Shown here one piece after another: positions 54,541 through 64,000 of a stretch of 64,000 bases of DNA (positions are counted from its first letter, which is position 1; the number at the start of each line of letters is the position of its first letter). Location of the stretch: the NCBI GenBank assembly GCA_947359465.1, contig OX375874.1, forward strand, positions 89,531,672 through 89,595,671. The letters run 5' to 3'. The translations under genes and the position numbers were made by a program. The stretch comes from Metellina segmentata. Its lineage: Eukaryota; Arthropoda; Arachnida; Araneae; Tetragnathidae. The notes beneath the pieces are model-generated. The model was given only the letters and a program-made list of their open reading frames with translations, ran no database searches and was not told the DNA's origin.

Positions 54541-54650
54541 GTCTTAACATCCCACTCTTTGATAATTTTATATTTTAAAATATATAGTGAATTTAAAGTA
54601 TTTAAATAGGTAATTTTTAGGGATATGTTTGTGTTCGGGCCCTTTTTATC

Positions 54651-54775
54651 AATGATTATAAACTTTATATCGATTATTTAATTGTGTTAATTGATTGTAT
54701 AAAATTTATAATCATTGCCATTATATAATCAATTGACGCAATTGAATAATTAATATAAATTATAAACATTTTAAT
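54651..54775. repeat. AT-rich foldback, arms about 48 bp
   Basis: AATGATTATAAA (54651-54662) and TTTATAATCATT (54705-54716) pair exactly. A larger alternative pairing joins about 54655-54705 with 54715-54770 through ATTTAATTGTGTTAATTGAT and ATCAATTGACGCAATTGAAT. It may be a small foldback element. Confidence 0.65.
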
Positions 54776-55147
54776 TCTTTATATTAATGAATAATTTTCA
54801 TTTTTGGGAAAGCTGAAAATGACTTTTAATGCCATTGGATTTGAATAAAGTGTAGAAAATTGATCGTTTGTTTAAAACCAACTTTTATTGTTAATTTTTT
54901 ATCAGTCATTATACATCGGTGCTATTGGAGTGTCACTTTACTTCCAACGGCGATAATAAAAGGAGTCGTACTATAATAGCAGATATTTTTTTAAATTTAT
55001 ATATTAATATCCCATATCCATTGATGTTTGAATACATTGGGCGCTTCACTCCAAGTTACTCTTTTAGACTAATTTTATGAAATGGCATAGAGCGTATTGC
55101 GTTCAATCGCGAAAAAAATTTCAAAAGTGAGTGTTCGAATACATTAG
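54776..55147. other. AT-rich unique DNA, no gene seen
   Basis: No feature recognised. Confidence 0.35.
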
Positions 55148-55937
55148 CAGTCTACATTTATAGCGGTGGAAACGGCCTTGGCGATTTTTTTTGGCACACT
55201 TCTAGTAGCTAGTTATGGTAGGTTAAGGCAACCTATCTGGATTTACGGTAATTGCGGTTTTTATATCAACCTTGGCAAACGGAAAGTTTACATTTTTAAT
55301 TTGATTTTTGTAGAAAGTTCTTTCAAAATCCGTTAAAGTCGTTTGATTTCAATGGCTCGTTTGAAATTGTTTATTTGATTCCATTGTTTATTTTCATTTT
55401 AAAATATCCTTCGATTGAATTGGTAATTTAAAAGTTTTATTCTTAGATTTCATTGGTTCATTTAATGGTTTTTCGCTAGTTGTAGAATTTTCTTTTATTC
55501 TATTTTATTTCTCGGTACAGTTCTGACGTATCAGGTTGTATTATGTCTTGCATTGGCGTTAAAACTAATTACTTTCTTTTGAAAAAAAAAATTTCAGTTT
55601 AAGCTTATTACTTTTTGCGAACGTTTCAAGAAGTATATTTTTCAAAACGTTCACAAATGTATTTTGGAGCTTTCATTTTCCGTTGTAAAAAGAATTTTCT
55701 TTGGTAAAAAATTTTTAGTTTAAGCTTATTACTTTTTGTGAAACATACTTATTATTACTTTTATAAAAATATATTTTTCATAACGTTCTCAAATGTGTTT
55801 TGAAGTTTTCATTTTCCGTTGTAAAAAGAAAATTATTTGCGAAATAAAAATATTTGTGAAATAATTCTTTCTTTAGCGAGTTTAGAATTTCGCCAAAATA
55901 GAACGCCGAAGCTGTTTCCATCTCTATAAACGTAGAC
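55148..55937. mobile_element. TIR element family R5w, complete copy (790 bp)
   Basis: The left end CAGTCTACATTTATAGCGGT then GGAAACGGCCTTGGCG pairs with the right end, reversed CAGTCTACGTTTATAGAGAT then GGAAACAGCTTCGGCG. TIRs are about 48 bp at roughly 75 percent. Inside is a 134-bp tandem duplication (TTTAGTTTAAGCTTATTACT at about 55590 and 55720). There is no transposase frame. The flanks show no convincing target duplication, so the superfamily stays open. Confidence 0.75.
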
Positions 55938-56004
55938 TGAATTGCACCAGGCTTAGTTATATGTATTCCACTACGTAACTATTCAGAGAATTTTGATTAA
56001 GCTA

Positions 56005-56190
56005 TCTTTATATAAAATTCAAATACTACTGACTGACTCACTCACTCACTCATCACTGTATCTCAAGAACTACAAGTCCTAGGAAGCTGAAATTTTGCAA
56101 AGTGATTCTTCCTATACCGTAGAGGCGCGCTAAGAAAGGATTTTGAAAAATTCGATTCCTAAGAGGCCTACAATTAACCTAAGGCCTAAG
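56005..56190. repeat. Dispersed-repeat-like scrap with ACTGACTCACTCACTC microsatellite
   Basis: TATATAAAATTCAAATACTA then CTGACTGACTCACTCACTCA then CTCATCACTGTATCTC, CAAGTCCTAGGAAGCTGAAA. This style (short tetranucleotide repeat then AAGCTGAAATTTTGC) recurs at ends of several invertebrate repeats in my memory, but there is no second copy here to confirm it. Confidence 0.4.
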
Positions 56191-56221
56191 CCAAAAGCAA
56201 TTTGAAATCGTCATAAAAATA

Positions 56222-56690
56222 GCATTGAGTATAAAACGATTGCTCAGATTGCTTTACCAGCGTTGATGGAAAAACAAATTTTTAAACAAATTAAATATAA
56301 TATTCATGTTTGAACTGACTTTTTACTTCTTATCATGATGAAAATAATAATTATAAATATTTGATTGATGAAGAAAGAATATTTAGAACATTTATTTTTA
56401 CATTTACTTAAATTTTTTAATGGAAAAGCCCAAACGATAAACTCAAATATTGAGTACAAAACTATTGCTTTACGCAGTTCAAATTGCTTTTACCAGTGAT
56501 GATGAAAAAAAAAAGCAATTTTTTTTTTAAATTTATGTTTGAACTGACTTTTTACTTCTTTCTATGATGTAAACATTTTATAAATATTTTATTGATGAAC
56601 AGAGAGAGATAGAATATTTGAAGCACTTAATTTTACCTAACTTACTTTTTGTAATGGAAGGCGAAAGTCCAAAAGAAAAACTCAGTGATC
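56222..56690. repeat. Tandem duplication, unit about 225 bp
   Basis: ATTGAGTATAAAACGATTGC (about 56224) matches ATTGAGTACAAAACTATTGC (about 56449), with shared CATGTTTGAACTGACTTTTT / TATGTTTGAACTGACTTTTT and AGAATATTT-GAA(C/G)CA. Confidence 0.7.
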
Positions 56691-57555
56691 ATATAGTCGT
56701 AATTTTGCTTTTCGGTTTCTGGCAACGTCAGAATTAATGTTTAATTTTATTTCGAATTCTTTGTTTGGGTATTTGAGTTGACAGCGAGATGTTAGGTCAT
56801 ATTTGAGGATTCCCAAGTATTATAAATGTGTTCTTTTTGCTTCTTAATCATTATTGTATTTATCAATATTGTCTTTTGTTGAATTGTTCTGTTTCAGAAT
56901 ATGTTCAGGAAGTCGAAATGCAGCACGTTAGAACAGAATTTTTTTTCACATTTCTGTATTTTTATTCAAGGATAGGAATTTTGTTTCCGTTTGCATTTAT
57001 GTGTTCGTGTATATTTTGCATAAATTACCTATTGCATAAATATTATTCAGGAGTTACATTTTAAAGATTTATTTATTTCCTGCAAAATATCACTAGACAT
57101 GAACAATTCGTTGGTGGTATATGTATATTTCTACCAACTTTCTTTAAATCTTTGGTTTAAAACGTAATAGTGTGAAGATTGCTGTATCATAAACTAAATA
57201 AAATATAGACATCAAAATATTATTTAATCGTGTAATTTCTTATTTTAAAATAACAAGTACATTTTGAAAATAACTTTAAAATAAGATGGGTTACTTTAAA
57301 TTGGAACGGGTAGACATACGTTGTAGTTCAAATATATTTCCATATTGAAAAACGATTCAAATAAATTTAATTTAATTTTTTTTTTCGTGTTTCATGGGTG
57401 TTATTGACACCTGTACTTCATAGTCTCAAGTAAGTACATCTATCATTCTAAATAGGTACGTGCTTACCATTTAAAAACCGAATTTCTGAATTTAAAAAAG
57501 TACCATAACTGCTCAATTTAAAACTGTATATCTGTTGGATAAAAGGTAATTTTAA
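56691..57555. other. AT-rich unique DNA, no gene seen
   Basis: A 78-codon plus-strand frame (56828-57064) is rich in Phe, Tyr and Cys, as AT-rich read-through often is. No motif. Confidence 0.4.
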
Positions 57556-57559
57556 ACAA

Positions 57560-58460
57560 GACTTTATTGATATTGGAATAATATCACAGTTAGTAATTTT
57601 GAAATATTGAAATTTTTTGTCTTAAGTGACAGAAAGTCAAAGTTGCTTACTCTACTAAGTGAAGCTGTTCTTACCCAACTTAGATACATGTAAATCATTC
57701 GTTGAATGTTGTGCTTTTCGTTTTGTAAAAGCGTTGTAAAATCAACTTTCTGTTTATTAAAAAAAATATTATCGATTGAGTTTAATTTGTCGACACTGAT
57801 GAGATTTATTTCTATCACAATCTCCTTTATTCCACATGCCGCTGAATGTAATTTTCAGGAAAAAGTGCGTTTGCTTCAAACTAAATTAGTCACAAATGCA
57901 GTAAATATTTTGCCCCTTTGGACGAATAGAACGCGGGTTAATATGTAGCATATCATACTCAAAGGGTTTTAAAATATATGTGTACCAAATCTGGTGTAGA
58001 TTGGTCAAAAGGTGGATATGTATAGAGAACAGACAAACGTTAACTCTGCTTTATATATCTAACAGAAGTTCCGTTATTCCACCTACCGCTTAGTGGAATT
58101 TTCAAGAAAAATTACGTCTACTTAAAATTAAATTAGTCACGAATGCCGTAACAATTTAATTCACCATCCCATCACATTGATGATGAAATTCGAAAATATC
58201 GCATACTAGGTGCAAAAATGGCACAAGTAAAACATATTCATAGGAAAACTAAGTGTAAGACTATCCGCCAAAATTTCCCAATTTTTACTGAAAAGGAATG
58301 CACGGAAATATTCGTAGTCACTCGAAAACTCAAAAATCAACTTCTGTAGTAGTCATATTAGAAAAAAAAATTTCATAAGTGCGACGAATATGAAATGGAT
58401 TAGATGGATGCATACAACAATGTATATTTGCGTACGAAGTAAATTGTAAAAGCAATAGAG
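57560..58460 (+). repeat. R4w family, longer copy
   Basis: Matches 38880-39445 and, reversed, 43590-44780. It contains an internal duplication (57825-57905 and 58078-58160: TAATTTTCAGGAAAAA / GGAATTTTCAAGAAAAA, then AAATTAGTCAC(A/G)AATGC). Between them lies CCAAATCTGGTGTAGATTGG then TCAAAAGGTGGATATGTATA, a style often seen near the 3' ends of invertebrate retroposons. The order suggests one repeat disrupted or duplicated. Confidence 0.5.
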
Positions 58461-58594
58461 AAGTTAAAATTGATTTTAAAAGGTTTTTACCCTCACACTT
58501 AATGATGCTAACATTCTGTTATGAAAAATAATTGATAATGACTTTTCAATCAATGTATTATTAATTCAACCAGAGCAAAGCCGGTTATTTCTGC

Positions 58595-58888
58595 TTGTTT
58601 AATCTAAAGACTAAGGCGTTATTTCTCTCTCGGATACTGAACGGAAATCTCCAAATTCGTGTATTGATGCATGACGTTGAAAATCTGAGCGTGGAAGACA
58701 CCTTACGCCACATCACAGAAACGATGTTGTTGACTGTCCTAAATAGCGCCATCTATCACTTAAATGTGGAATTTCCGTATGTACATTCTTTGAAAAAAGT
58801 TTTTATTATAGGCCCCTCTACCAGCCTTTACGATTTGGTCAAATATTTTCAAAACACTCGGTATGAGAGACAACATTCCAAACATTAA
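58595..58888 (+). CDS. Unclassified open frame, 97 codons
   Basis: Starts at ATG 58595 and ends at TAA. The product is balanced in composition (LMHDVENLSVEDTLRHITET, then LNSAIYHLNVEFPYVHSL), less AT-biased than most chance frames here, with a helix-like central stretch and no membrane segment. I know no family that fits. No clear splice signals, Kozak context or neighbours support it. It might be a lone exon, an old gene fragment or chance. Confidence 0.2.
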   Translation: MFNLKTKALFLSRILNGNLQIRVLMHDVENLSVEDTLRHITETMLLTVLNSAIYHLNVEFPYVHSLKKVFIIGPSTSLYDLVKYFQNTRYERQHSKH

Positions 58889-61800
58889 AGTTTTGAAAAG
58901 TTTTTGCTATTTCGGCATATATTACTGTAGACAAAAAAATTTTAAATAAAAAACTGGAATAAACCAAATCGAAAGATCATCACGGAAAATAAAATAAACT
59001 TGTTTTTTGACTACGTAAATTTTCTAATCCTAAATTCTACGAGATTATATTGAACACATTCAAAGCATTTGCCAACCAATCGGAGCCAAGCATTCATGAA
59101 AATTTATGGAATCTTCAATATACAACCATTTTATAGAATTCCATTCACTCCAAGAAATACCGCAAAAAACATTCATAAAACACGAATGACGTTAAGTAAC
59201 CAGAATCACCCCCACAATAAGAATTAATAGCTTCGTGAGCATACTGTTTTGCTCTTGTTGTTGCTGGCAAAGGGCCCAAAATGTTCATTTAATGCCAACA
59301 ATTGCCCGAATGAAGTGTTCCAGATAAAGACTAAGCCAGATGGATCCATTTACAAAACTGATGAGCCAAGAACTTTTGGAGAGTGGCGAGATAAAAATCT
59401 CAAGACAGAGAAGTAATTGACATGTTGTTTGTAATAACACATGAATAGTAATTAATGAATGAATATTTTAAGCCTTGTTTATAGTGAGGATTAAAGTGAA
59501 TTTTGCGTTTTTCTGTAAAGCAAGTTAAAAAAATGTAATTACGTTTAAGATTTAATTACAAAGAAAATAAGTGAACATTAGAATGAAAATAATAAAAAAC
59601 AAAAAGTGTTTACGATATCCAAGTCTCGAATTTAATTTATTAGAAAATAGCTGACATTCAGGAAAAGATGTGAAATTAAATACTTTTTTTCCGAAATCTT
59701 TTTAGATAATTGCTATAAAGATTTTTTTTTATCTTCTTGAGGAAAAAACCATAATTATTAGATTTAACTCTTTATTTAGTGTGTCTTTTTTACGAACATT
59801 TTGTTACCCACAAAGTCTAATTAAACCCAGATTTTATAAATGAATTTGTCAAAACGATTATTACAGAACAAAATATACGATTTAACAGAATGTTACGAGA
59901 CTCGTAAACTAAGGATATCGAGCTCACCATAGTATTTTGTCAGGAGGATTCCAAGTGTGTAGAATTGACTTTAACCACAGCACACATCATGACTAAATAA
60001 TCGCATCTATTGGTTGAAATAAACCCAGGAAAGATTGTATTGGTCAAGAAGTTATGCAGGGAAGTTGCTGCTTGCAGAGCGGATTTATGCGTGAGAAAAC
60101 CCTCAAAGGGATAAATTAATATGTATGCCTTTAATTTTAATGTTGTGCCACAAATGCAGAGAATAAAGAAGCATTTAACACATATCATATTAGAGCTCAA
60201 AAATATTTAGCTTATGATTATTGTCAGTAAAACAAGTAAACTAATCTATTGTTTCCGTTAGATGACTTTATGTATGGAAAATTCCAATGAATATTCTTAC
60301 ATAAAATCTCTATTTTATGTTAATGAGACGTTTCATTTTACGAATTAGCCTTCTTAGGATATTGCTGAAATAAATTGTTAGAAGAAAAGAGGATAAGGCA
60401 ACTTCTTAATTTTTTTTTGACATCAATATGCCATCTTAACCTTTGGATGTATCTACAACGCAACTAATTCGCTGTGTTAGACTGCCATTTGTGAAAACTA
60501 CAAGTCTCAAAAATGTTAATTTATCATTCAATCTAAATAATTTCACAAGAGTCAATAAAATGTGCTTTCACTCGAACTCATACTCACTGCGGGACTCTTA
60601 AAAACATATTAATTCCGAAACAGAAGTTTCTGAGATTAGCTGACTTCTCTGTTTACAGGAGTAAATAAACTCGGAACTGTTTCCCCTTTAGCAAATATAA
60701 AAGTATACCGTTCGAGTGTTTTTCAAATCCAATTGAAAGACGTTCGTTCACATAAGCGTGAAATATTCCCCACAAATATTTGTTCAAGCAAGTTTCGAAA
60801 ATAAAATTTCACTAGCTTTCAGCTTTAATTACCATATTTTACAAATTCACTTTTGCGTCACGGAACTCAAATAATCATCTTGAATTAATGTCATTGACAA
60901 ATAGAAGAGATTTGATAGTCATTACTGGAATTAATAAAGTATTATAACCCTCTTCATTTTGTTTCTTAATTAAAGGAACTTTGACGGATATTGCTTCTCA
61001 AATGCTTTTCTGAATATTAGTTATTGCCCAGGAACAAGTTATTAAAAGTTTTTCTGTTTTGCAAGTATGGAGGTATAACGACGGAGGGAGTATGTAGGGC
61101 TATATTTAAATTTCTCTTCTGACTGCTCTATTCAATTTGATCACTTCATAAAACGGTGCCTCAACAAAACTGCCATTAGAAAATGCTTTTGATGGGGGAT
61201 GTTAAGTATTGTATAAACAGGACGTAGTTGTGTGTTGATGATTCTTTTAATATCGCAACAATCACGTTGTGTCGTATTGGTTTTGAAATGACTTGCATTT
61301 TTATTTTTCGTCTGTTTGAAGCTTATGATTCATTTACTTTTCTCATTTCAATCTTTGGTAACTTTAATTAGACATGTAAGTTGGATTATTAAAGTGCGAT
61401 GAAAAGCCATAGAAACTCATACGACTTTCATCCCATGGAAAAGCCCAGAGTAGTATAGTGTAACTATGGTAATACCGGGGTTGCCGAGATGGGATCGTAA
61501 GGGAACAAAAATCGTATGTTTAGCTTTAGACAATCGCGCTAGTCACCTCAGTTGGTCATTGTATCTTTTCCACAAATACAATACAATATAAATAGAGTAT
61601 TTAAACCATAGTTTTGACGTTAATGTTGGATTATAGAATGAATTAAGCAAATATAGGAAGTTCAAACGATTGTTAATTGTGAATATACAAAAATTAATTT
61701 CCAGTTCGAATGACTGACATTCAGTTTAGTATTAATACTGATGGATGATTTTATTGATTGAAAGTAACTCTTATGTTTGTAACGTAGCTTAGTAGCTTTC

Positions 61801-62119
61801 GAATGACACCACTTAGGCAGTCCTCACACCACGCAATCCAAAGGTACACTGGCCCAAAGTTCGCCCAGCACAGTAGAATTTCGATAGATTACGGACACTC
61901 TCCCCCGTTTGATATACGTGCGCTCTCGGTCCGGAGGTCATGTCAAGTACGAACATCCTTTAACTACACGATGCTGTGCTTCTCTTCTGAATGTTTCTTC
62001 TAATTTTGAAATTCTACGACAAAACAGATATATCACGGGACTTTTCATGTATGCCACCCGGTACTGTTTCGATTTTAAAGAAGGATTCACTTCAAAAGCA
62101 GCTTAAGAAGCAATTACTA
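58889..62119. other. AT-rich unique DNA, no gene seen
   Basis: About 3.2 kb without repeats or TE signatures. Small frames (59940-60200 minus; 61803-62106 plus, overlapping) show no domain; the latter two could be the eroded 5' part of the Tc1 remnant that follows, but no motif proves it. Confidence 0.45.
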
Positions 62120-62665
62120 GTTTCGGGCAACTCTGCATGATCCAAACATTACATTCTATAGTCAAAAGTATTTGGATACTGCAGAAATTCGGAGGAGGAT
62201 CCATCTTAGTGTGGGGTTGTTTCTCGTGGTCAGTACTCGGCCCTTTGCTTTATGTACCTGGTACCATGTACGCTAACGTGTACCTCGACGTTCTGGACGA
62301 TTTGGCCTTGCCTACACTATGGCAATACTACGGCGATAATGGTTGTGTCTACCAAGATGATCGAGCTCCATTGTCATACTGCAAAACGTGTGCTGGACTG
62401 GTTTCTTGAAAATGAGATGAATTTGTTTGACTAGCTTGCTCAGAGCCCCGATTTCAATTCGATGTAGTACTTGTGGGACAAACTGTAGCGACGAGTACGA
62501 TACCGCCACGCACGCCAATCTTCTCAATAATCTCTTCGCACAGCCTTACAAGAGGAATGGCTAGCTTTTCTTGCCCACAATTACAGAGAACTTGTGGGAA
62601 GTATGCCTCAACTTGTTGCAGCTGTAATAAAAGCAAAAGATAGAATAATAACGCACTTTTTCTGA
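62120..62665 (+). pseudogene. Tc1-like transposase, C-terminal half, degenerate
   Basis: KFGGGSILVWGCFSWSVLGP, then YANVYLDVLDDLALPTLWQY, then VYQDDRAPLS retains an Asp at the second catalytic site. A frameshift follows; then SPDFNSM, a stop and YLWDKL mark the third site, where the Glu of IEHLW is lost, and RELVGSMPQLVAAVIKAK is the C-terminal block. It is closest to the 22505-23015 fragment of the Tc1 types here (WGCFSW, LDVL/NILA, LPTLWQ). The N-terminal half is unrecognisable and TIRs were not found. Confidence 0.8.
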
Positions 62666-63417
62666 AAACCATATAGCGTCCAAATTTTTTTTTCCGTATA
62701 GTGTATCTTAATGCGACACCTTTTGTATAAAATTTATCAGAATTTATAGAATTAATTTTCCTTGAACGATTTTTATTTTTACGTCCCCTGATTATCGGAC
62801 TCAGGAAACTGTCATATAAAATTGTCAGTGACCAAAGACTAGTTCTGGCAGATAAACTCCTACCTTTTTTTTAATGTTTGGTTCTGGGCCTTATTGATTG
62901 TCATAGAAAAGGTTAATTTGACTAAAAATTGTAGACGCCTTAGGGTAAATAGTAGTTATGTGGTAGTCGTGGCCAAATCTATTCTGGGAATAAATACCGC
63001 TTCGTGTACAGCAATGCCTGTCAATGCTTTTTTTTTACTACTAATCGCGTTCCACTTCATAGACAACGTTTAGTAAAAGAAAGCCAAACAAAATTCCGCC
63101 TACTCGTGACATCACACAACCAATAAAAACAGTTAGAAACCCCGCCTACTTTTACGTCACACAATCAATCAAAACTTTAATAGCCACGGAAATACAGCCG
63201 GTCTTAACAATTTATATAATTAGATTTGCATGGAAACTTATGTTCTACAAAATTGTTTTCCCATCTTCAAATTTATCTATGTTCAAGATATATCAAAAAT
63301 CTACTCTGTGGAATATATATTTTATCATGTCACCATAGAGACAGACAAGGACTTTTAGTTTAATTATCTGTTTAGAGCTCAATTCAACCTCCCCATCGCT
63401 TCTTAATTTTCAACTAA
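62666..63417. other. AT-rich DNA with a short tandem duplication
   Basis: At 63090-63180 CCGCCTACTCGTGACATCAC then ACAACCAATAAAAAC is followed by CCGCCTACTTTTACGTCACA then CAATCAATCAAAAC, two copies of about 48 bp. Nothing else recognised. Confidence 0.45.
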
Positions 63418-63535
63418 GTTGTTTCGATGAGATATTTCGTCTATCAAGATCTGACAAATTTACCAATGGCGAGATATTTTGTCATCATTATATTACTGAT
63501 TTTTTGGTGATGAGGAGCTCGAGGTCTGGTCAGGT
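63418..63535. repeat. Foldback repeat family R3w, copy C
   Basis: TTTCGATGAGATATTTCGTC, then AATGGCGAGATATTTTGTCA, then GAGGTCTGGTCAGGTTTGAC parallel copies A (TTTCGATGAGATATCTCGTC) and B (AATGGCGAGATATCTCGTT; GATCTGGTCAG). Confidence 0.6.
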
Positions 63536-63744
63536 TTGACAAAGGTTAGGAACCTGATTGAGACAAATATCGGGAGGTTTAAAATCGTCATTATAAGTAT
63601 AGGGCTATATATTAGGGACTATAATCCTTTGCTCCCAAATATTTTTATGCTTGGACCCCTTTCCAAATATGAGGATAACACACACATACAGATAATATGG
63701 AGATTAAGATTAATATACCAAACAAATTGTGCCAACAGCACGCA

Positions 63745-63855
63745 CGCATACATAGCTACCCTGTATACGACTGTCTTTGGCTGAACCGAGTTTTGAACTC
63801 ACTATCCTCCTGTTACTAATCTGCTGCTCTTCCAACTGGTCTAAGACGGCCTTTT
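63745..63855 (-). mobile_element. tRNA-SINE head fragment
   Basis: On the minus strand: GGCCGTCTTAGACCAGTTGG then AAGAGCAGCAGATTAGTAAC, B box GTGAGTTCAAAACTCGGTTC, then CCAAAGACAGTCGTATACAG. It carries the 5' end missing from the 17311 copy, which has the same head type. The body stops after about 30 bp, leaving only the promoter-bearing head. Confidence 0.75.
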
Positions 63856-64000
63856 GGGAACTCTCGTAAATCTGCTGCGGTAAAAAGTTTATAAGGTAGC
63901 CCTAGGATGACACAAATGAATGGAACGTAGCTAAAAGTAAATTTTTAACCGCAGAGGATTCTTTCTACTGTGTCAGCTATGAAAATTCTAGATAACCTTA
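63856..64000. other. Unique DNA to window end
   Basis: No feature recognised. Confidence 0.4.

Noticed and set aside
61803..62106. N-terminal half of the 62-kb Tc1 transposase
   Set aside because: Position is right but none of the helix-turn-helix, GRPR or first DE motifs can be read in any frame.

Overview
This window is A+T-rich, gene-sparse eukaryotic DNA and looks like an arthropod genome, most likely a spider. The organism call rests on recall: I recognise a tRNA-derived SINE family, with tail motif (T)AATTAAAATACCTACC and body motif CCAGCTCAGGTGTT, as abundant in orb-weaver-type spider genomes. Nothing in the window proves it. I see no bacterial operons, rRNA, functional tRNA gene, CRISPR array or convincing host protein-coding gene. 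The longest open frames are minisatellite read-through, transposase remnants or unrecognised frames of at most about 160 codons.

Layout. 1-10 kb: unique AT-rich DNA with small hairpins, degenerate tandem repeats, a relic LINE 3' end, and a locally duplicated dispersed repeat (about 5.4-9.5 kb). 10.4-11.9 kb: a minisatellite with a two-monomer higher-order unit, abutting a broken mariner-type transposase. 13-18 kb: SINE pieces, including a head-to-head SINE pair at 17.0-17.6 kb, and a GC-richer island. 21-29 kb: dense DNA transposon remnants, namely two Tc1-like elements, PIF/Harbinger-like MITEs with TAA duplications, a Helitron, and a piggyBac-like element joined to a Harbinger-like one. 30-36.5 kb: tandem repeats, a SINE with target duplication, a Harbinger-like MITE interrupted by a Helitron, a Tc1 remnant and a hAT-like MITE. 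37-46 kb: tandem repeats, a tRNA-Arg-like SINE with target duplication, a tandemly amplified SINE tail and Helitron-like ends. 47-49 kb: a SINE with target duplication and a nearly complete Tc1 element whose only visible coding lesions are three nonsense codons and a probable small indel at the start. 50-58 kb: a duplicated segment split by a minisatellite and a SINE, a higher-order repeat array, and an unclassified TIR element. 58-64 kb: mostly unique DNA with a Tc1 remnant and a SINE head.

How the parts work together. Almost every recognisable feature is a mobile element or a product of one. The non-autonomous elements (SINEs, MITEs, small Helitrons) would need proteins encoded elsewhere, and every transposase frame seen here is broken. 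I found no coherent new gene system. The most interesting signals are structural: a modular SINE family with interchangeable heads and tails, tandem arrays apparently derived from SINE and MITE parts, nested insertions that give relative dates, and a Tc1 transposase close to intact.
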